37,774 nucleotides of DNA, taken from positions 1 to 37,774 of the forward strand of contig CATMNW010000002.1 of assembly GCA_950071875.1 (NCBI GenBank). The letters run 5' to 3'. The notes below the pieces were generated by a model. That model was not told the origin of the DNA and ran no database searches. It saw only the letters and a program-made list of their open reading frames with translations. Shown piece by piece: positions 8,707-16,217 of this stretch. The position numbers were made by a program, and so were the translations under genes. The stretch's first letter is position 1. Each line of letters starts with the position of its first letter. This DNA is from an uncultured Erythrobacteraceae bacterium (lineage in GTDB: Bacteria > Pseudomonadota > Alphaproteobacteria > Sphingomonadales > Sphingomonadaceae).

Positions 8707-9112
8707 TATACTGGCGGGTTTCGAGCATACGCGGGATACCGCCTTCGATCATTGCCTGGACTGGCGAAAGCCGGTCGAACACAGGTGCCGTATTGACGAG
8801 CCTGGGCCAGCGATCGGCCATGTCGTCGGCAAACAGCAGATGCAGCCCCTTGAACAAGCCGATCAACGCCGAAGCGCGCGTCAACTGGTCCTGGCTAAGC
8901 GCGCCCTCCCAAGTTCCGGCCTTCATCCGGTCCCAGGTGCTTTCAGAGACACCGAGCAGCGCAGCGCCCTCGGCATTGCTGCCACCCCAGGCGTCGACAA
9001 GTCGCAGAACGGCTTTGACCGCCGCGCCCGTCAGGCGGTCACGATCATCACTGGCCGCGAAGGTCTGAATGCCTCGCGGTGCTTCGGCTTGCTCTAATGC
9101 TATACTTGTCAT
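8681..9112 (-). CDS. Xre/MbcA/ParS-type antitoxin
   Basis: 143 residues. The middle (GGSNAEGAALLGVSESTWDRMKAG) is an Xre-like helix-turn-helix, and the C-terminus (WPRLVNTAPVFDRLSPVQAMIEGGIPRMLETRQYIDALRGG) is the MbcA/ParS/Xre toxin-binding domain. It should neutralise the RES toxin encoded downstream and repress its own promoter. A sigma-70-like promoter with overlapping palindromes lies directly upstream. AGGAGA lies about 6 bases before the ATG. The pair follows the relaxase gene by about 70 bases and may stabilise the element. Confidence 0.88.
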   Translation of the reverse strand: MTSIALEQAEAPRGIQTFAASDDRDRLTGAAVKAVLRLVDAWGGSNAEGAALLGVSESTWDRMKAGTWEGALSQDQLTRASALIGLFKGLHLLFADDMADRWPRLVNTAPVFDRLSPVQAMIEGGIPRMLETRQYIDALRGGL

Positions 9113-9115
9113 ATC

Positions 9116-9159
9116 GCATCTCCTGATGCTTTTATACGCATCACATGGTGTTTCGTCAA
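9116..9159 (-). promoter_or_regulatory. Promoter and double palindromic operator of the RES-Xre pair
   Basis: On the minus strand TTGACG (9159-9154), a 17-base spacer and TATAAA (9136-9131) form a near-consensus sigma-70 promoter. GCATC/GATGC half-sites make two nested inverted repeats: GCATC-N4-GATGC (9116-9129) over the ribosome binding site, and GATGC-N8-GCATC (9125-9142) over the -10 box. This is the usual layout for autorepression by an HTH antitoxin; the operator role is inferred. Confidence 0.7.
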
Positions 9160-9184
9160 GGACAGATTTGTCTGCACAGCCCCG

Positions 9185-10927
9185 TCAGACAGAAGGCCCC
9201 CGCGACCGGGTGAAGCTCCAGTCAACACCGCCGCGTTCGTTGACCCTGCCAGTGACCGTCTGGCCCAGATGGCGCTCCAGGTCCTGTCGCCAGGGGACGA
9301 GCTGGAAACCTACACCGTTGTCGATCATCGCAAACCGGCCCGAAGCGAGTGTGACGCGTTCCCGATACACGCCTGCGACATGATCCCCGGAAGTCGCGCT
9401 CTGCATGGTGCTTGCGTGACACGAGGCGAGCGCATCGCTAGCCGCGGCCAGGTCCCGTTCGCGCAGAGTGCCCAGCAGATTGCGAGCATAGACGATCTTT
9501 TGCCCCTGACGGTTCGCAAGACCTTGCTCCAGGAGGACGTCGGCCCGCTTGCCCAATGCCTCGCGCACCTCCGACCCGAACCCGCCTGCCACGGACTTGA
9601 GGTGGGGCGATACGAGTTGCCGATCAAGCCAGGTCGCACCGTTTGCACCGATCTGTCTTTCGAGAGCGAAGTCGGAGCGAACAAGCAGGCTCATCTGTTG
9701 CCGGCCTTTCCGATCGGTCCATGCGCTCGTCTCCACGATGGCGCCCGGTGCGGCATCACCTGTCCGCTCGAGGTCGGGAAAACGCAGGTGGTGAATGCGC
9801 CCATCGGCCCCGTCGACGATGGCGTAGGCCCTGCCAGTAAGCTCGTCATGCAGCCCGCGCTCGACGAGCCTGCCAATCACACGCTCGCCGTTCGCATCCT
9901 CATGCAAAGCCAGCCGCGCCGGGTGCGCATCCAAGCCTTTCCCGGTCATGGCCCGGTGCATCGTTTTGATGATGTCGCCGCGTTCTCCAAGTGCCCGAAG
10001 CGTGGGCTCGATATCGGATGCCAGCGTCCAGCTTGCTGGTCCCACCTGCTCAGCCAGTCCCATGCGTTCGAGGACCTTGGCGCGTCCAATCAAGATCGAG
10101 CGATCCTTACGTGCTGCCGAACCGGCTTCGGGCCGCAGATCGATCTCGCCAAACGCGCCGCGTTGCTTGTGCAGGCGGCGATCGAGACTGGTCCAGCGTT
10201 CAGCGTCAACCTCGCGCGCCAGAGCATTGAGGATATCACGTTCGCTGCGCGGTCCCAGCTCGATGGTCACGCGTTCCTCGGCGCGGGCGCGCATCCCCTC
10301 GCTGATATAGGCGCGGTCGATCACAAGGTCCTCGCCGCCTGTCGCGACGCCGCGAACCAGCACATGGATATGCGGATTGTCGGTGTTCCAGTGATCGACG
10401 GCCACCCAGTCAAGCCTGGTGTCGAGATCGCTGGCCATATCGGTCATCAATTCACGCGTGAAGGCGCGCAGGTCGCCCATCTCGTTGGCATCCTCAGGAG
10501 AGACGATGAAGCGGAAGTGGTGCCGGTCGTCCTCGCAGCGATCGGCAAAGCTATCCCCATCGGCCTGGTCGGAAGCGACATCGAACATCTGGCCATGCGA
10601 TCCATCCTTCGTGACACCATCGCGCTCAAGATAGGAGATGTGACGCGCGAGCGGCGCCGAGCGGAAACGCGCACCCCCATGCCGCACAACGCGGGCCTTG
10701 ATCACCACACGGCGCTGGACGGGACTTCGGCGGAGTCCGAGTGCCGCATGTCTGCCCCGACCGAAATGGCCCGTTCCCGTCCGACCCTTGCCTTGGTGAA
10801 GCGGTGTGTGGCCGGCCCGTCGAGATGACTGAAGAACGCGGCCGACCAGCGTACTGGCTTTGCGATATTGGCGCTCCCCGCTGTCGCCCGAGCGACCCGG
10901 CCTGACGTTGAAATCCTCGTCAGCCAT
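9185..10927 (-). CDS. Relaxase/mobilization nuclease with DUF3363 domain (VirD2/TraI-like)
   Basis: 580 residues. The N-terminal relaxase part carries the metal-binding histidines in VDHWNTDNPHIHVLVRG (His179, His186, His188) and the preceding RHISYLERDGV motif. The C-terminal two thirds match the DUF3363 architecture seen in relaxases of alphaproteobacterial integrative elements. It would nick oriT and pilot the strand to TraG. I chose the ATG at 10927 because MADEDFNVRPGR is the usual kind of start; 9 further in-frame residues exist upstream. A 519-residue open frame on the opposite strand is a shadow of this GC-rich gene. Confidence 0.92.
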   Translation of the reverse strand: MADEDFNVRPGRSGDSGERQYRKASTLVGRVLQSSRRAGHTPLHQGKGRTGTGHFGRGRHAALGLRRSPVQRRVVIKARVVRHGGARFRSAPLARHISYLERDGVTKDGSHGQMFDVASDQADGDSFADRCEDDRHHFRFIVSPEDANEMGDLRAFTRELMTDMASDLDTRLDWVAVDHWNTDNPHIHVLVRGVATGGEDLVIDRAYISEGMRARAEERVTIELGPRSERDILNALAREVDAERWTSLDRRLHKQRGAFGEIDLRPEAGSAARKDRSILIGRAKVLERMGLAEQVGPASWTLASDIEPTLRALGERGDIIKTMHRAMTGKGLDAHPARLALHEDANGERVIGRLVERGLHDELTGRAYAIVDGADGRIHHLRFPDLERTGDAAPGAIVETSAWTDRKGRQQMSLLVRSDFALERQIGANGATWLDRQLVSPHLKSVAGGFGSEVREALGKRADVLLEQGLANRQGQKIVYARNLLGTLRERDLAAASDALASCHASTMQSATSGDHVAGVYRERVTLASGRFAMIDNGVGFQLVPWRQDLERHLGQTVTGRVNERGGVDWSFTRSRGPSV

Positions 10928-11167
10928 GCTCAAAATTGACGAGCGACGGCGCATTTAGCGCTGAAAAATATGCAGAATTTGAAGGAACCGACAGCAGAGC
11001 AATGCCGGAGACGGCGCTAATTACCCAGAAAAACCAACCACATGCAGCCCGGACGACGGCGCTGCTTTTATCTCGCCATCCTCTCTTACCCTTTCTGACC
11101 AGCCCGCAACCCGTTCGCAAAACTTCGCTAGCGGACGACGCAGAACGCAGGGATGCCCGCCTGGCTG
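10928..11167. other. 240-bp non-coding gap upstream of the relaxase gene; candidate oriT location
   Basis: The gap lies between the lytic transglycosylase stop and the relaxase start. A minus-strand 83-codon frame covers it but is low in family-like features. On the + strand CATCCTCTC near 11080 resembles the YATCCTG nick consensus of IncP/VirD2-type oriT only loosely. I see no convincing inverted repeat next to it, so an oriT here is positional inference. Confidence 0.25.
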
Positions 11168-11848
11168 TCATTGGTCGGCAACTGTCGATATGGGCGCGAA
11201 AAGATCATGCGCGGGCCGTACCGGGCGGACAAAAGCGGTGCCCGAGGCCTCCGGGAGACCCCGATCGCCGGGGGCATAATCCGAAGTGGAAACAGGTGCA
11301 TCGGGCGCGCCCGGAGCGTCCGCAGAGTGTGAACCCGCCGCGACGAAGATGCGCTCGATCTGCAGCAGGGGCGCAATCTTCGCGACATAGCGGCGGGTTT
11401 CGAGGGGGAGCGAACGCCGTCCTGCAAGCCAGGCCTCGTAGCGCCCCGGCCCCGCATTATAAGCTGCAAGGAAGCCAGCTACACCGTAGCGGTCATACAT
11501 TTCGCGCAAGTACGATGTGCCCGCGAGGATATTGTCGCGCGGGTTGAAAGGATCGCTGCCGAGCGAGTACCGATCGCGCTGGCGCGCCCAGGTGCCAGGC
11601 ATGAGCTGCATCAATCCCATCGCGCCTGCCGACGACACTGCGCGCGTCCGGCCCGCACTTTCAATGCGGATCACGGCATAAATCCAGTGCTCGGGAATGC
11701 CGAAGCGCTGCGAGGCCTCGCGCACATGTGCTGCAATATCGATCGAATCTGGGTGCGTTTGCGCTGCGCGCGATTGCCCGCTCGCTTGCAGAGGATACGC
11801 GAGCGCCAGCGCGGCGAGAAGCGCGGTTAGTGCGATACCGAGGCGCAC
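11168..11848 (-). CDS. Periplasmic lytic transglycosylase of the transfer system (VirB1/TrbN-like)
   Basis: 226 residues with a signal peptide (hydrophobic stretch at residues 4-20, cleavage around QASG/QSRA). The SLT core has the catalytic Glu63 in RIESAGRTRAVSSAGAMGLM, then QLMPGTW, and AAYNAGPGRYEAW near the end of the domain. Such enzymes cut peptidoglycan so the transfer apparatus can cross the wall. The C-terminal 60 residues are low-complexity and Ala/Pro/Asp-rich. The gene starts 3 bases after the DUF736 stop, in the same operon. Confidence 0.92.
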   Translation of the reverse strand: MRLGIALTALLAALALAYPLQASGQSRAAQTHPDSIDIAAHVREASQRFGIPEHWIYAVIRIESAGRTRAVSSAGAMGLMQLMPGTWARQRDRYSLGSDPFNPRDNILAGTSYLREMYDRYGVAGFLAAYNAGPGRYEAWLAGRRSLPLETRRYVAKIAPLLQIERIFVAAGSHSADAPGAPDAPVSTSDYAPGDRGLPEASGTAFVRPVRPAHDLFAPISTVADQ

Positions 11849-11851
11849 GGT

Positions 11852-12184
11852 TCAAGCCTTGCTGGCGCGCTGCGCAGGGCGCGACCACGTCAGAACGTGG
11901 GAGCCGTCATCGGATGCGAACAGATTGGCGCGTATTGGCCGGGCGAATGCCGGATCGTCGATCAGCACCGCGACAAAGTCGCCGGCTTTGTCGCCGACGC
12001 GCTTCCAGCCCGCACCAATTTCGTAGACGGCGTCATTGTCACCCACCATGATCCGGTAGTCCGGCGCATTCTCGGTTTCGGACGGTTGCGCAGGTACGAG
12101 GGCGAGCCTTGTATCGAGTGTGAGCGTCTGCAAGCGCCCTTCGAAGCCATCGCGGGTCGCTGTGAATGTGCCGATATATGTCAT
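11852..12184 (-). CDS. DUF736 family protein
   Basis: 110 residues beginning MTYIGTFTATRDGFEGRLQTLTLD, the characteristic DUF736 opening, with the downstream NAPDYRIMVGD and GAGWKR blocks. The family is small, cytosolic and of unknown function, and is found next to traF and relaxase genes of alphaproteobacterial conjugative elements. AAGGAGA lies 6 bases before the ATG. The ATG overlaps the traF stop (ATGA). Confidence 0.93.
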   Translation of the reverse strand: MTYIGTFTATRDGFEGRLQTLTLDTRLALVPAQPSETENAPDYRIMVGDNDAVYEIGAGWKRVGDKAGDFVAVLIDDPAFARPIRANLFASDDGSHVLTWSRPAQRASKA

Positions 12185-12762
12185 TGATCGTCTCCTTGGT
12201 TGTTGATTGAGGTTGCGGTGATGCTTGGCTGCGCGAACCAGATATGCGCGCCGTCACCGTGCTCGTCGGTCCAGACAGGGCTGGCCCGGCCAAGCAAGTG
12301 ATCGCGCGCGATGGGTCCGAAATAGCGCCCGTCGAAGCTGCCTGACGCGCGCCGGTTCATGACGAATATCTGGCCTGCTGCGATGGTCCGGCAGCCTTGC
12401 CAGACCGGCAGAGCGCGCCCGATACTGTCTGCCGAGCGCGCCACACCGGCGCGCGCACGATTGATGGTGATGGTCAGACCCTGCCTGCAGACAGTGTCGC
12501 CGGGACGTGCCGCGATTTCCTTCAGCAGCGGAATTCCCGTCGGCAGATAACCGCGTGTCGCAAGGTAATCGCGCAGCCGAGGCGGCGGATCAATCGCCAC
12601 GCGCTCGCCAACCTGCAGACCTGCCGTACCGCGGATATGATACAGTCCCGTCGGCACGCTGGCGGTCGCATTCCAGATCAGAACGCGCGAGAGTGGCAGC
12701 ACGGCGCTGACCAATGCGGCAGCACAGACAGTGCCCGCGATGAGGACCGTTCGACGCTTCAT
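12181..12762 (-). CDS. traF: TraF-type S26 signal peptidase of the conjugation system
   Basis: 193 residues with an N-terminal membrane anchor (residues 5-28). The catalytic serine is Ser35 in NATASVPTGLYHI and the general base is Lys81 in LLKEIAARPGDTVC, the S26 Ser/Lys dyad. Further conserved FVMNRRASGSFDGRYFGP follows. In RP4, TraF matures and cyclises the TrbC pilin. Here no trbC is visible, so the substrate may be gone or lie elsewhere. It overlaps both neighbours by four bases (DUF2840 upstream, DUF736 downstream). Confidence 0.93.
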   Translation of the reverse strand: MKRRTVLIAGTVCAAALVSAVLPLSRVLIWNATASVPTGLYHIRGTAGLQVGERVAIDPPPRLRDYLATRGYLPTGIPLLKEIAARPGDTVCRQGLTITINRARAGVARSADSIGRALPVWQGCRTIAAGQIFVMNRRASGSFDGRYFGPIARDHLLGRASPVWTDEHGDGAHIWFAQPSITATSINNQGDDQ

Positions 12763-13238
12763 GGCCGAAGATTCCGGTAGCGCAGCCAGACGCGGTGCCG
12801 GTCTGGATGATAGGCGCGTGGCGGCATTCCAGCTGCAAGCCGGTTGTGCATGTGCCGCCAGTGGTCGGGCGCTACCTCACATGGATCGGTGCCACCTGCA
12901 TCGATTGCATCGATCAGGCCAAGGACCTGGCGCACCTTTGGCCAGCCCCGGACCGAGAGCAGTATCTCTGCGCCCGGATCGACTTGCGGAAGCGTGGAAT
13001 AGGTGTCGCCAGCTGCGACCGCGCGCGCAATTGCGAGAGCCGAATGGATGGTGCCATATTCGTTGGACGCCCAGCGCACGAAAGCGAAGAGCTGCCCCGG
13101 CTTATAGCTTTCGACCCGTGTCCTGCGATCGATGATGCGCTGACCGACCGGCTTGCCGAAACGCAGCCAGTCTTCGCGCAGGCCTTCCTGCCACACCAGA
13201 GTGACGTGGGTCAGCGGCGGATCGCCATCACACCGCAC
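12759..13238 (-). CDS. DUF2840 family protein (start uncertain)
   Basis: The recognisable DUF2840 part begins at LTHVTLVWQEGLREDWLRFG and ends with DHWRHMHNRLAAGMPPRAYHPDRHRVWL. The family is about 160-170 residues, of unknown function, and sits between repA and traF in this class of element. The frame stays open much further upstream through the iteron repeats, but that portion is not protein-like. I place the start at the GTG at 13238 (159 residues); no good ribosome binding site is visible. An AAGGAA near 13315 might serve a non-standard start instead. The stop overlaps the traF start. Confidence 0.8.
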   Translation of the reverse strand: MRCDGDPPLTHVTLVWQEGLREDWLRFGKPVGQRIIDRRTRVESYKPGQLFAFVRWASNEYGTIHSALAIARAVAAGDTYSTLPQVDPGAEILLSVRGWPKVRQVLGLIDAIDAGGTDPCEVAPDHWRHMHNRLAAGMPPRAYHPDRHRVWLRYRNLRP

Positions 13239-13296
13239 GGCGCTGCTGCGCGGCGGTGCCAGCCAGTCGGCCGTGCACAGGCGCGGCGACGTTAGC

Positions 13297-13315
13297 AGGA
13301 ATCGATAAGATTCCT
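13297..13315. repeat. AT-rich inverted repeat beside the iterons
   Basis: AGGAATC and GATTCCT face each other across GATAA. The stretch 13292-13332 is the most AT-rich part of the neighbourhood. Next to iterons and an initiator gene it could be the melting region of an origin; this is inference. Confidence 0.4.
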
Positions 13316-13374
13316 TGTTAGGATAGTTAAGGAGCTCGCAAGGCCAGCATTTCTGCGGGTTTGCGCTGCATTTC

Positions 13375-13440
13375 GGTTCCCGATAGTCCGAACTTGCGGT
13401 TCCTGATAGTCCGTGCGCGGGGGTTCCTGATAGTCCGAAC
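13375..13440. repeat. Three 19-bp iteron-like direct repeats (putative oriV)
   Basis: GGTTCCYGATAGTCCGWRC occurs at 13375-13393, 13398-13416 and 13422-13440. The copies differ at only one to three positions and are spaced 23 and 24 bases apart, close to two helical turns. The last copy ends immediately beyond the 3' end of repA. Iterons bound by a Rep protein are the expected arrangement for an origin of replication, so this is a strong oriV candidate for the element. Confidence 0.7.
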
Positions 13441-13441
13441 A

Positions 13442-14323
13442 TCACACCGACTTGTCCACAGGAGGCATGCCGATGCGCCGCCGGGCGACATCGAAGGGAT
13501 CGACAGGAATTGCCACGAAGCTGAGCCGCTCGCGGCCCAGCTGGTGGTCGAGCGAGAGGGTATAGCCCGGGAGCGGTTGGCGCCGGACGATTGCGCGCAT
13601 CTCGAAAGCGAACCGTTTGAGCGGTGAAAGCGCACCAGATTTGAGGTGAAGATGGGCAATGTCGAAGCTCCATCCGCCCTTTTGTTTGCCGCCATGTTTG
13701 CGCACGATCCGGTATAGCCAGCGCTCCAGGCCCCCGGTCAGCGTGAAATAGGCCGGGTCGATCGTGAGTACGAGCGCTCGGTCGATGACCGCTTCATAGA
13801 GCCAGTCCGGCACGATCATCTCGATGCCGAGCGCGCGGCCATTGCCATCGAGGCATTCGCGCCATTCGTTGATCCAGGAAAAGCGGTGGCGACGGCGTCC
13901 GCCCAGCTGGCGGATCGATGTCGCGATGCTGGTCGATTGCAGCCTGTCGAGCGCGGCTTTCAGTCGCTCATAGGCGGCCTTGCCGGTACCGCGGCGGGTA
14001 AAGGCGAGGATTTCATGCGGGGTGGCGGCAATGAGCCGCGACGTCGGCTTTCCGGCATCGCGCGCCTCGACGATCTGGCTGGCCACCCAGATCAGCACAT
14101 CGGCGTCCCATATGGTTGCCATGCCATGTTCGGCAGTTGCCTCGACAAGAATTGAGATGTCGCCCATGCGAAAGTCGATGGGCTTCACCCGCTTCGATTT
14201 GGCGAGGCTGAAAAAGGGCCATGCCATCAGGTCCTGCGCATCGCGCGCCGCGATTGCTGCGGAGGTTCCGACGAACAGATCGAGCTGCTGTGCTGCGCTG
14301 GCAAAGGTCGTGCGGGCCGTCAT
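13442..14323 (-). CDS. repA: Replication initiator protein A (RPA family)
   Basis: 293 residues. The RPA-family pattern is clear: LDLFVGT near the start, DLMAWPFFSLAKSKRVKPIDF, TPHEILAFTRRGTGKAAYERLKAALDRLQST, and GLERWLYRIVRKHGGKQKGGWSFDI. Such proteins start replication of plasmids and plasmid-like integrative elements in alphaproteobacteria, probably by binding iterons. Three iteron-like repeats lie directly beyond its stop codon. It is preceded by an AlpA-like HTH gene 11 bases away and has GAGGG about 8 bases before its ATG. Confidence 0.93.
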   Translation of the reverse strand: MTARTTFASAAQQLDLFVGTSAAIAARDAQDLMAWPFFSLAKSKRVKPIDFRMGDISILVEATAEHGMATIWDADVLIWVASQIVEARDAGKPTSRLIAATPHEILAFTRRGTGKAAYERLKAALDRLQSTSIATSIRQLGGRRRHRFSWINEWRECLDGNGRALGIEMIVPDWLYEAVIDRALVLTIDPAYFTLTGGLERWLYRIVRKHGGKQKGGWSFDIAHLHLKSGALSPLKRFAFEMRAIVRRQPLPGYTLSLDHQLGRERLSFVAIPVDPFDVARRRIGMPPVDKSV

Positions 14324-14334
14324 TGAACAGGCCC

Positions 14335-14607
14335 TCAGCGCCGAACCGGGCCGGTGTAGCCGTCAATCCTTTTAGCGGGATGGACCACGCCCTTGCCCGG
14401 ATCGCTGGTCGAGCGGCGCAGCCCTTGTTCGGCCCAGGCATCGAGATCCTCGCGCCGGTAGACGATCCGCCCGCCCAGCTTGTGGTAAGCGGGACCGGTC
14501 CCGTAGCAGCGGTGTTTTTCCAGCGTACGCGGCGATAGGCCCAGATGAACGGCAGCATCGGGCGTTCGCAGAAAACGGGGGCGAACTGGTTCTGGAACGG
14601 CGGTCAT
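14335..14607 (-). CDS. AlpA/excisionase-like helix-turn-helix protein
   Basis: 90 residues from the ATG preceded by GCGGAGA. The core FLRTPDAAVHLGLSPRTLEKHRCYGTGPAYHKLGGRIVYRREDLDAWAEQ is a MerR-like/excisionase-type HTH_17 domain. Proteins of this type act as small transcription factors or recombination directionality factors. In this class of element it stands immediately before repA and probably regulates replication or excision. No integrase is visible in the window. Confidence 0.9.
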   Translation of the reverse strand: MTAVPEPVRPRFLRTPDAAVHLGLSPRTLEKHRCYGTGPAYHKLGGRIVYRREDLDAWAEQGLRRSTSDPGKGVVHPAKRIDGYTGPVRR

Positions 14608-15055
14608 GGGTAATCTCCGCAAAACATGGGGTGGATGGTGCGGCGAGCTGCCGCTTGTTGCAGAGAGTGATGGCGGGCAATTGGTCCCATGGGGGAGCGA
14701 CAGAACTACGCGAGAACAATTGTCGCCCGTGCCTTGCTGCCCTGCCGCCAAATATGTGTCGCTGACCGTGCGGACGCACGAGAGTCCATCGTCCACCCGA
14801 TCATGAGCGATGCCCCCAACAAGCTCCGCACCGCGAACAAGGCGGCGGCAAAGGATCGCGTGCGGAGCCAGGGACCGGGACTTGTCGGTCCCGCCAGCTT
14901 CGCGCCGGTCCGACCCGCTGCCGGTTCGCAGTGCGCGCGGGGCCCAAAACGAATATGCCGCGCCCTCAGGAGCGCTGCTGGAGGCAGCGCGGGACAGAGC
15001 GCGTCCCCAGCCCCGCTCCGCTTTTCGCAGCCATCCCTCCTGCATGCGGACACGC
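14608..15055. other. Gene-free stretch upstream of the HTH gene
   Basis: About 450 bp between the HTH gene and the terminator of the 72-aa gene. Long frames cross it on both strands (for example + 14689-15489), but they are Arg/Ala/Pro-rich, lack family features and shadow each other. I see no clear promoter or repeat. It may hold the repA promoter region or decayed genes. Confidence 0.4.
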
Positions 15056-15086
15056 AAAAAGGCAGGAACCGGAGAAGGCTCCTGCC
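15056..15086 (-). terminator. Rho-independent terminator of the 72-aa gene
   Basis: On the minus strand a 10-bp stem with one mismatch (GGCAGGAGCC/GGTTCCTGCC, 15086-15061) and a 6-base loop is followed directly by TTTTT (15060-15056). It begins 11 bases past the stop codon of the small gene. Confidence 0.82.
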
Positions 15087-15096
15087 CAATCGCGCG

Positions 15097-15315
15097 TCAG
15101 AACTCGAGCATCGCACCGGGCACAGTATGCACTATGCGGCTTGCCAGATGCGCCGGCAGCGCATTGTAGTCGCCCTCATCGAAGGCGAAGTGACCGAGAT
15201 CGTCATCCTCGACGACGTGCTGGTCAAAGAAGCTGTGCAAAGCACGCCGTTCGGCAACAGCCAGAGCTGCGAAATAGCTGTCCGAGCTCTGTACAGATTG
15301 AGTGAGTGTAGCCAT
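15097..15315 (-). CDS. Small conserved-looking hypothetical protein (72 aa)
   Basis: I chose the ATG preceded at 5 bases by AGGAGG. The protein (MATLTQSVQSSDSYFAALAV...) is mildly acidic, has no signal peptide or membrane segment, and contains a helical AVAERRALHSFFDQH followed by acidic VVEDDDLGHFAFDEGDY. A strong ribosome binding site and a dedicated terminator downstream argue that it is a real gene. I do not recognise the family. It sits between ssb and the replication genes of the element. Confidence 0.7.
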   Translation of the reverse strand: MATLTQSVQSSDSYFAALAVAERRALHSFFDQHVVEDDDLGHFAFDEGDYNALPAHLASRIVHTVPGAMLEF

Positions 15316-15568
15316 GATATCCTCCTGATGTCTGCCTTGAAACGGCAGGAGGACCGGCAGACGGGCGTGCAGGTACCGGGTCACAGGATCGCCCGCACGG
15401 GCGACCACGAAGTGGCGTTGGGGGAAACGATTTTGTCGAACTGCAGCGCAGCTAAAGGAGGCAAAATGGTGGGGCCCCGCCGTCCTTGATGCGGTGGCTG
15501 CACGCCCGTCATGATCAGATTTCCGTGGGTCAGCCCCTCCCCGCTCTTACGCTCCTGAACAACACAAG
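15316..15568. other. Gap between the ssb terminator and the 72-aa gene
   Basis: About 250 bp without a convincing gene. It should hold the promoter of the minus-strand 72-aa gene, but I cannot pick clear -35/-10 boxes. Antisense frames through it are not protein-like. Confidence 0.4.
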
Positions 15569-15601
15569 AAGGGGCCCTGTCCGGTGAGGACAGGACCCCT
15601 T
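15569..15601 (-). terminator. Strong hairpin terminator after ssb
   Basis: A 14-bp stem with a single mismatch (AAGGGGYCCTGTCC arms at 15569-15582 and 15588-15601) closes a 5-base loop. On the minus strand it is followed by the T-rich TTCTTGTGTTG. It lies 24 bases beyond the ssb stop codon. Confidence 0.78.
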
Positions 15602-15624
15602 CGGGAGAGATCGACTGGGAGAGA

Positions 15625-16035
15625 TCAGTCGATTTCGGGAGCGTCGCGATTATCGCTCTCGCCGCCAGATTCACCGCTCTGAGGGTTGCCGCGCGAGAGA
15701 AAGTCGACCTTGTCGGCGAGAATCTCGCAGCCGTACCGCTTCACGCCGTCCTGATCGTCCCACTGGGTGTAGTGCAGGCGGCCCTGTACCGACACCAGCT
15801 GGCCTTTCGAGCAATACTGCCCGACCGTCTTGGCGAGGCCGTTGAAGCAGGTCACGCGGTGAAATTCGCTGTCCTTGGCGGTGTAGCCGTTTTCATCCTT
15901 GTAGGTCTTGCCGTCCTTGTCGCGAGCGGGGCGATCGGTAACGACGGTGATCCCGGTGACGCTGGTCCCGCTCTTGGTTTCCCGTGTTTCGGGATCACGG
16001 GCAATGCGGCCGGTGAGGATAACGATATTGGTCAT
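15625..16035 (-). CDS. ssb: Single-stranded DNA-binding protein
   Basis: 136 residues starting at MTNIVILTGRIARDPETRETKSG, chosen because AAGGAG precedes the ATG. The OB-fold motifs (VTGITVVTDR, DSEFHRVTCFNGLAKTVGQYCSKGQLVSVQGRLHYTQW) are typical, and the acidic tail ends in APEID instead of the chromosomal DIPF tip. Element-borne SSB proteins protect transferred or replicating single strands. The degenerate tip suggests weaker interaction with host repair partners; that last point is inference. Confidence 0.92.
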   Translation of the reverse strand: MTNIVILTGRIARDPETRETKSGTSVTGITVVTDRPARDKDGKTYKDENGYTAKDSEFHRVTCFNGLAKTVGQYCSKGQLVSVQGRLHYTQWDDQDGVKRYGCEILADKVDFLSRGNPQSGESGGESDNRDAPEID

Positions 16036-16217
16036 GATAAATTCTCCTTCAGCTCTCAACCCGGAAACCATTTCCGGCTTGCGACCGTCGATGAGAAACA
16101 GGGCATGGGAGGACTGCACCGCAGGCGCGCAGCGCCAAGGGAAACCCATTTACGCCGGGTGGTGCGGGCAGCCCGCGCAGCGGGCAACACGGCCGGAAAG
16201 AAAATGGGTTGCCGGGC
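16036..16217. other. Gap upstream of ssb with an inverted repeat
   Basis: The stretch contains AAACCCATTTACGCCGG (from about 16141) and, 40 bases on, CCGGAAAGAAAATGGGTT (from about 16192). These form imperfect facing repeats around a GC-rich core. It may be the ssb promoter/leader or a decayed end. No gene is seen. Confidence 0.3.

Noticed and set aside
9269-10828. 519-codon open frame on the + strand
   Set aside because: It lies fully antisense to the relaxase gene, whose motifs and homology pattern are clear; the frame is a by-product of GC-rich codon use.
10920-11171. 83-codon minus-strand frame between transglycosylase and relaxase
   Set aside because: Overlaps the transglycosylase stop by four bases, which is suggestive, but the sequence has no family features and the region is the expected site of oriT.
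12759-13673. Full 304-codon frame as the DUF2840 gene
   Set aside because: The upstream 145 codons translate the iteron repeats and part of repA in antisense-like manner; DUF2840 proteins are about half this length.
14689-15489. 266-codon + strand frame
   Set aside because: Arg/Ala/Pro-rich, crosses the 72-aa gene and its terminator in antisense, no recognisable domain.
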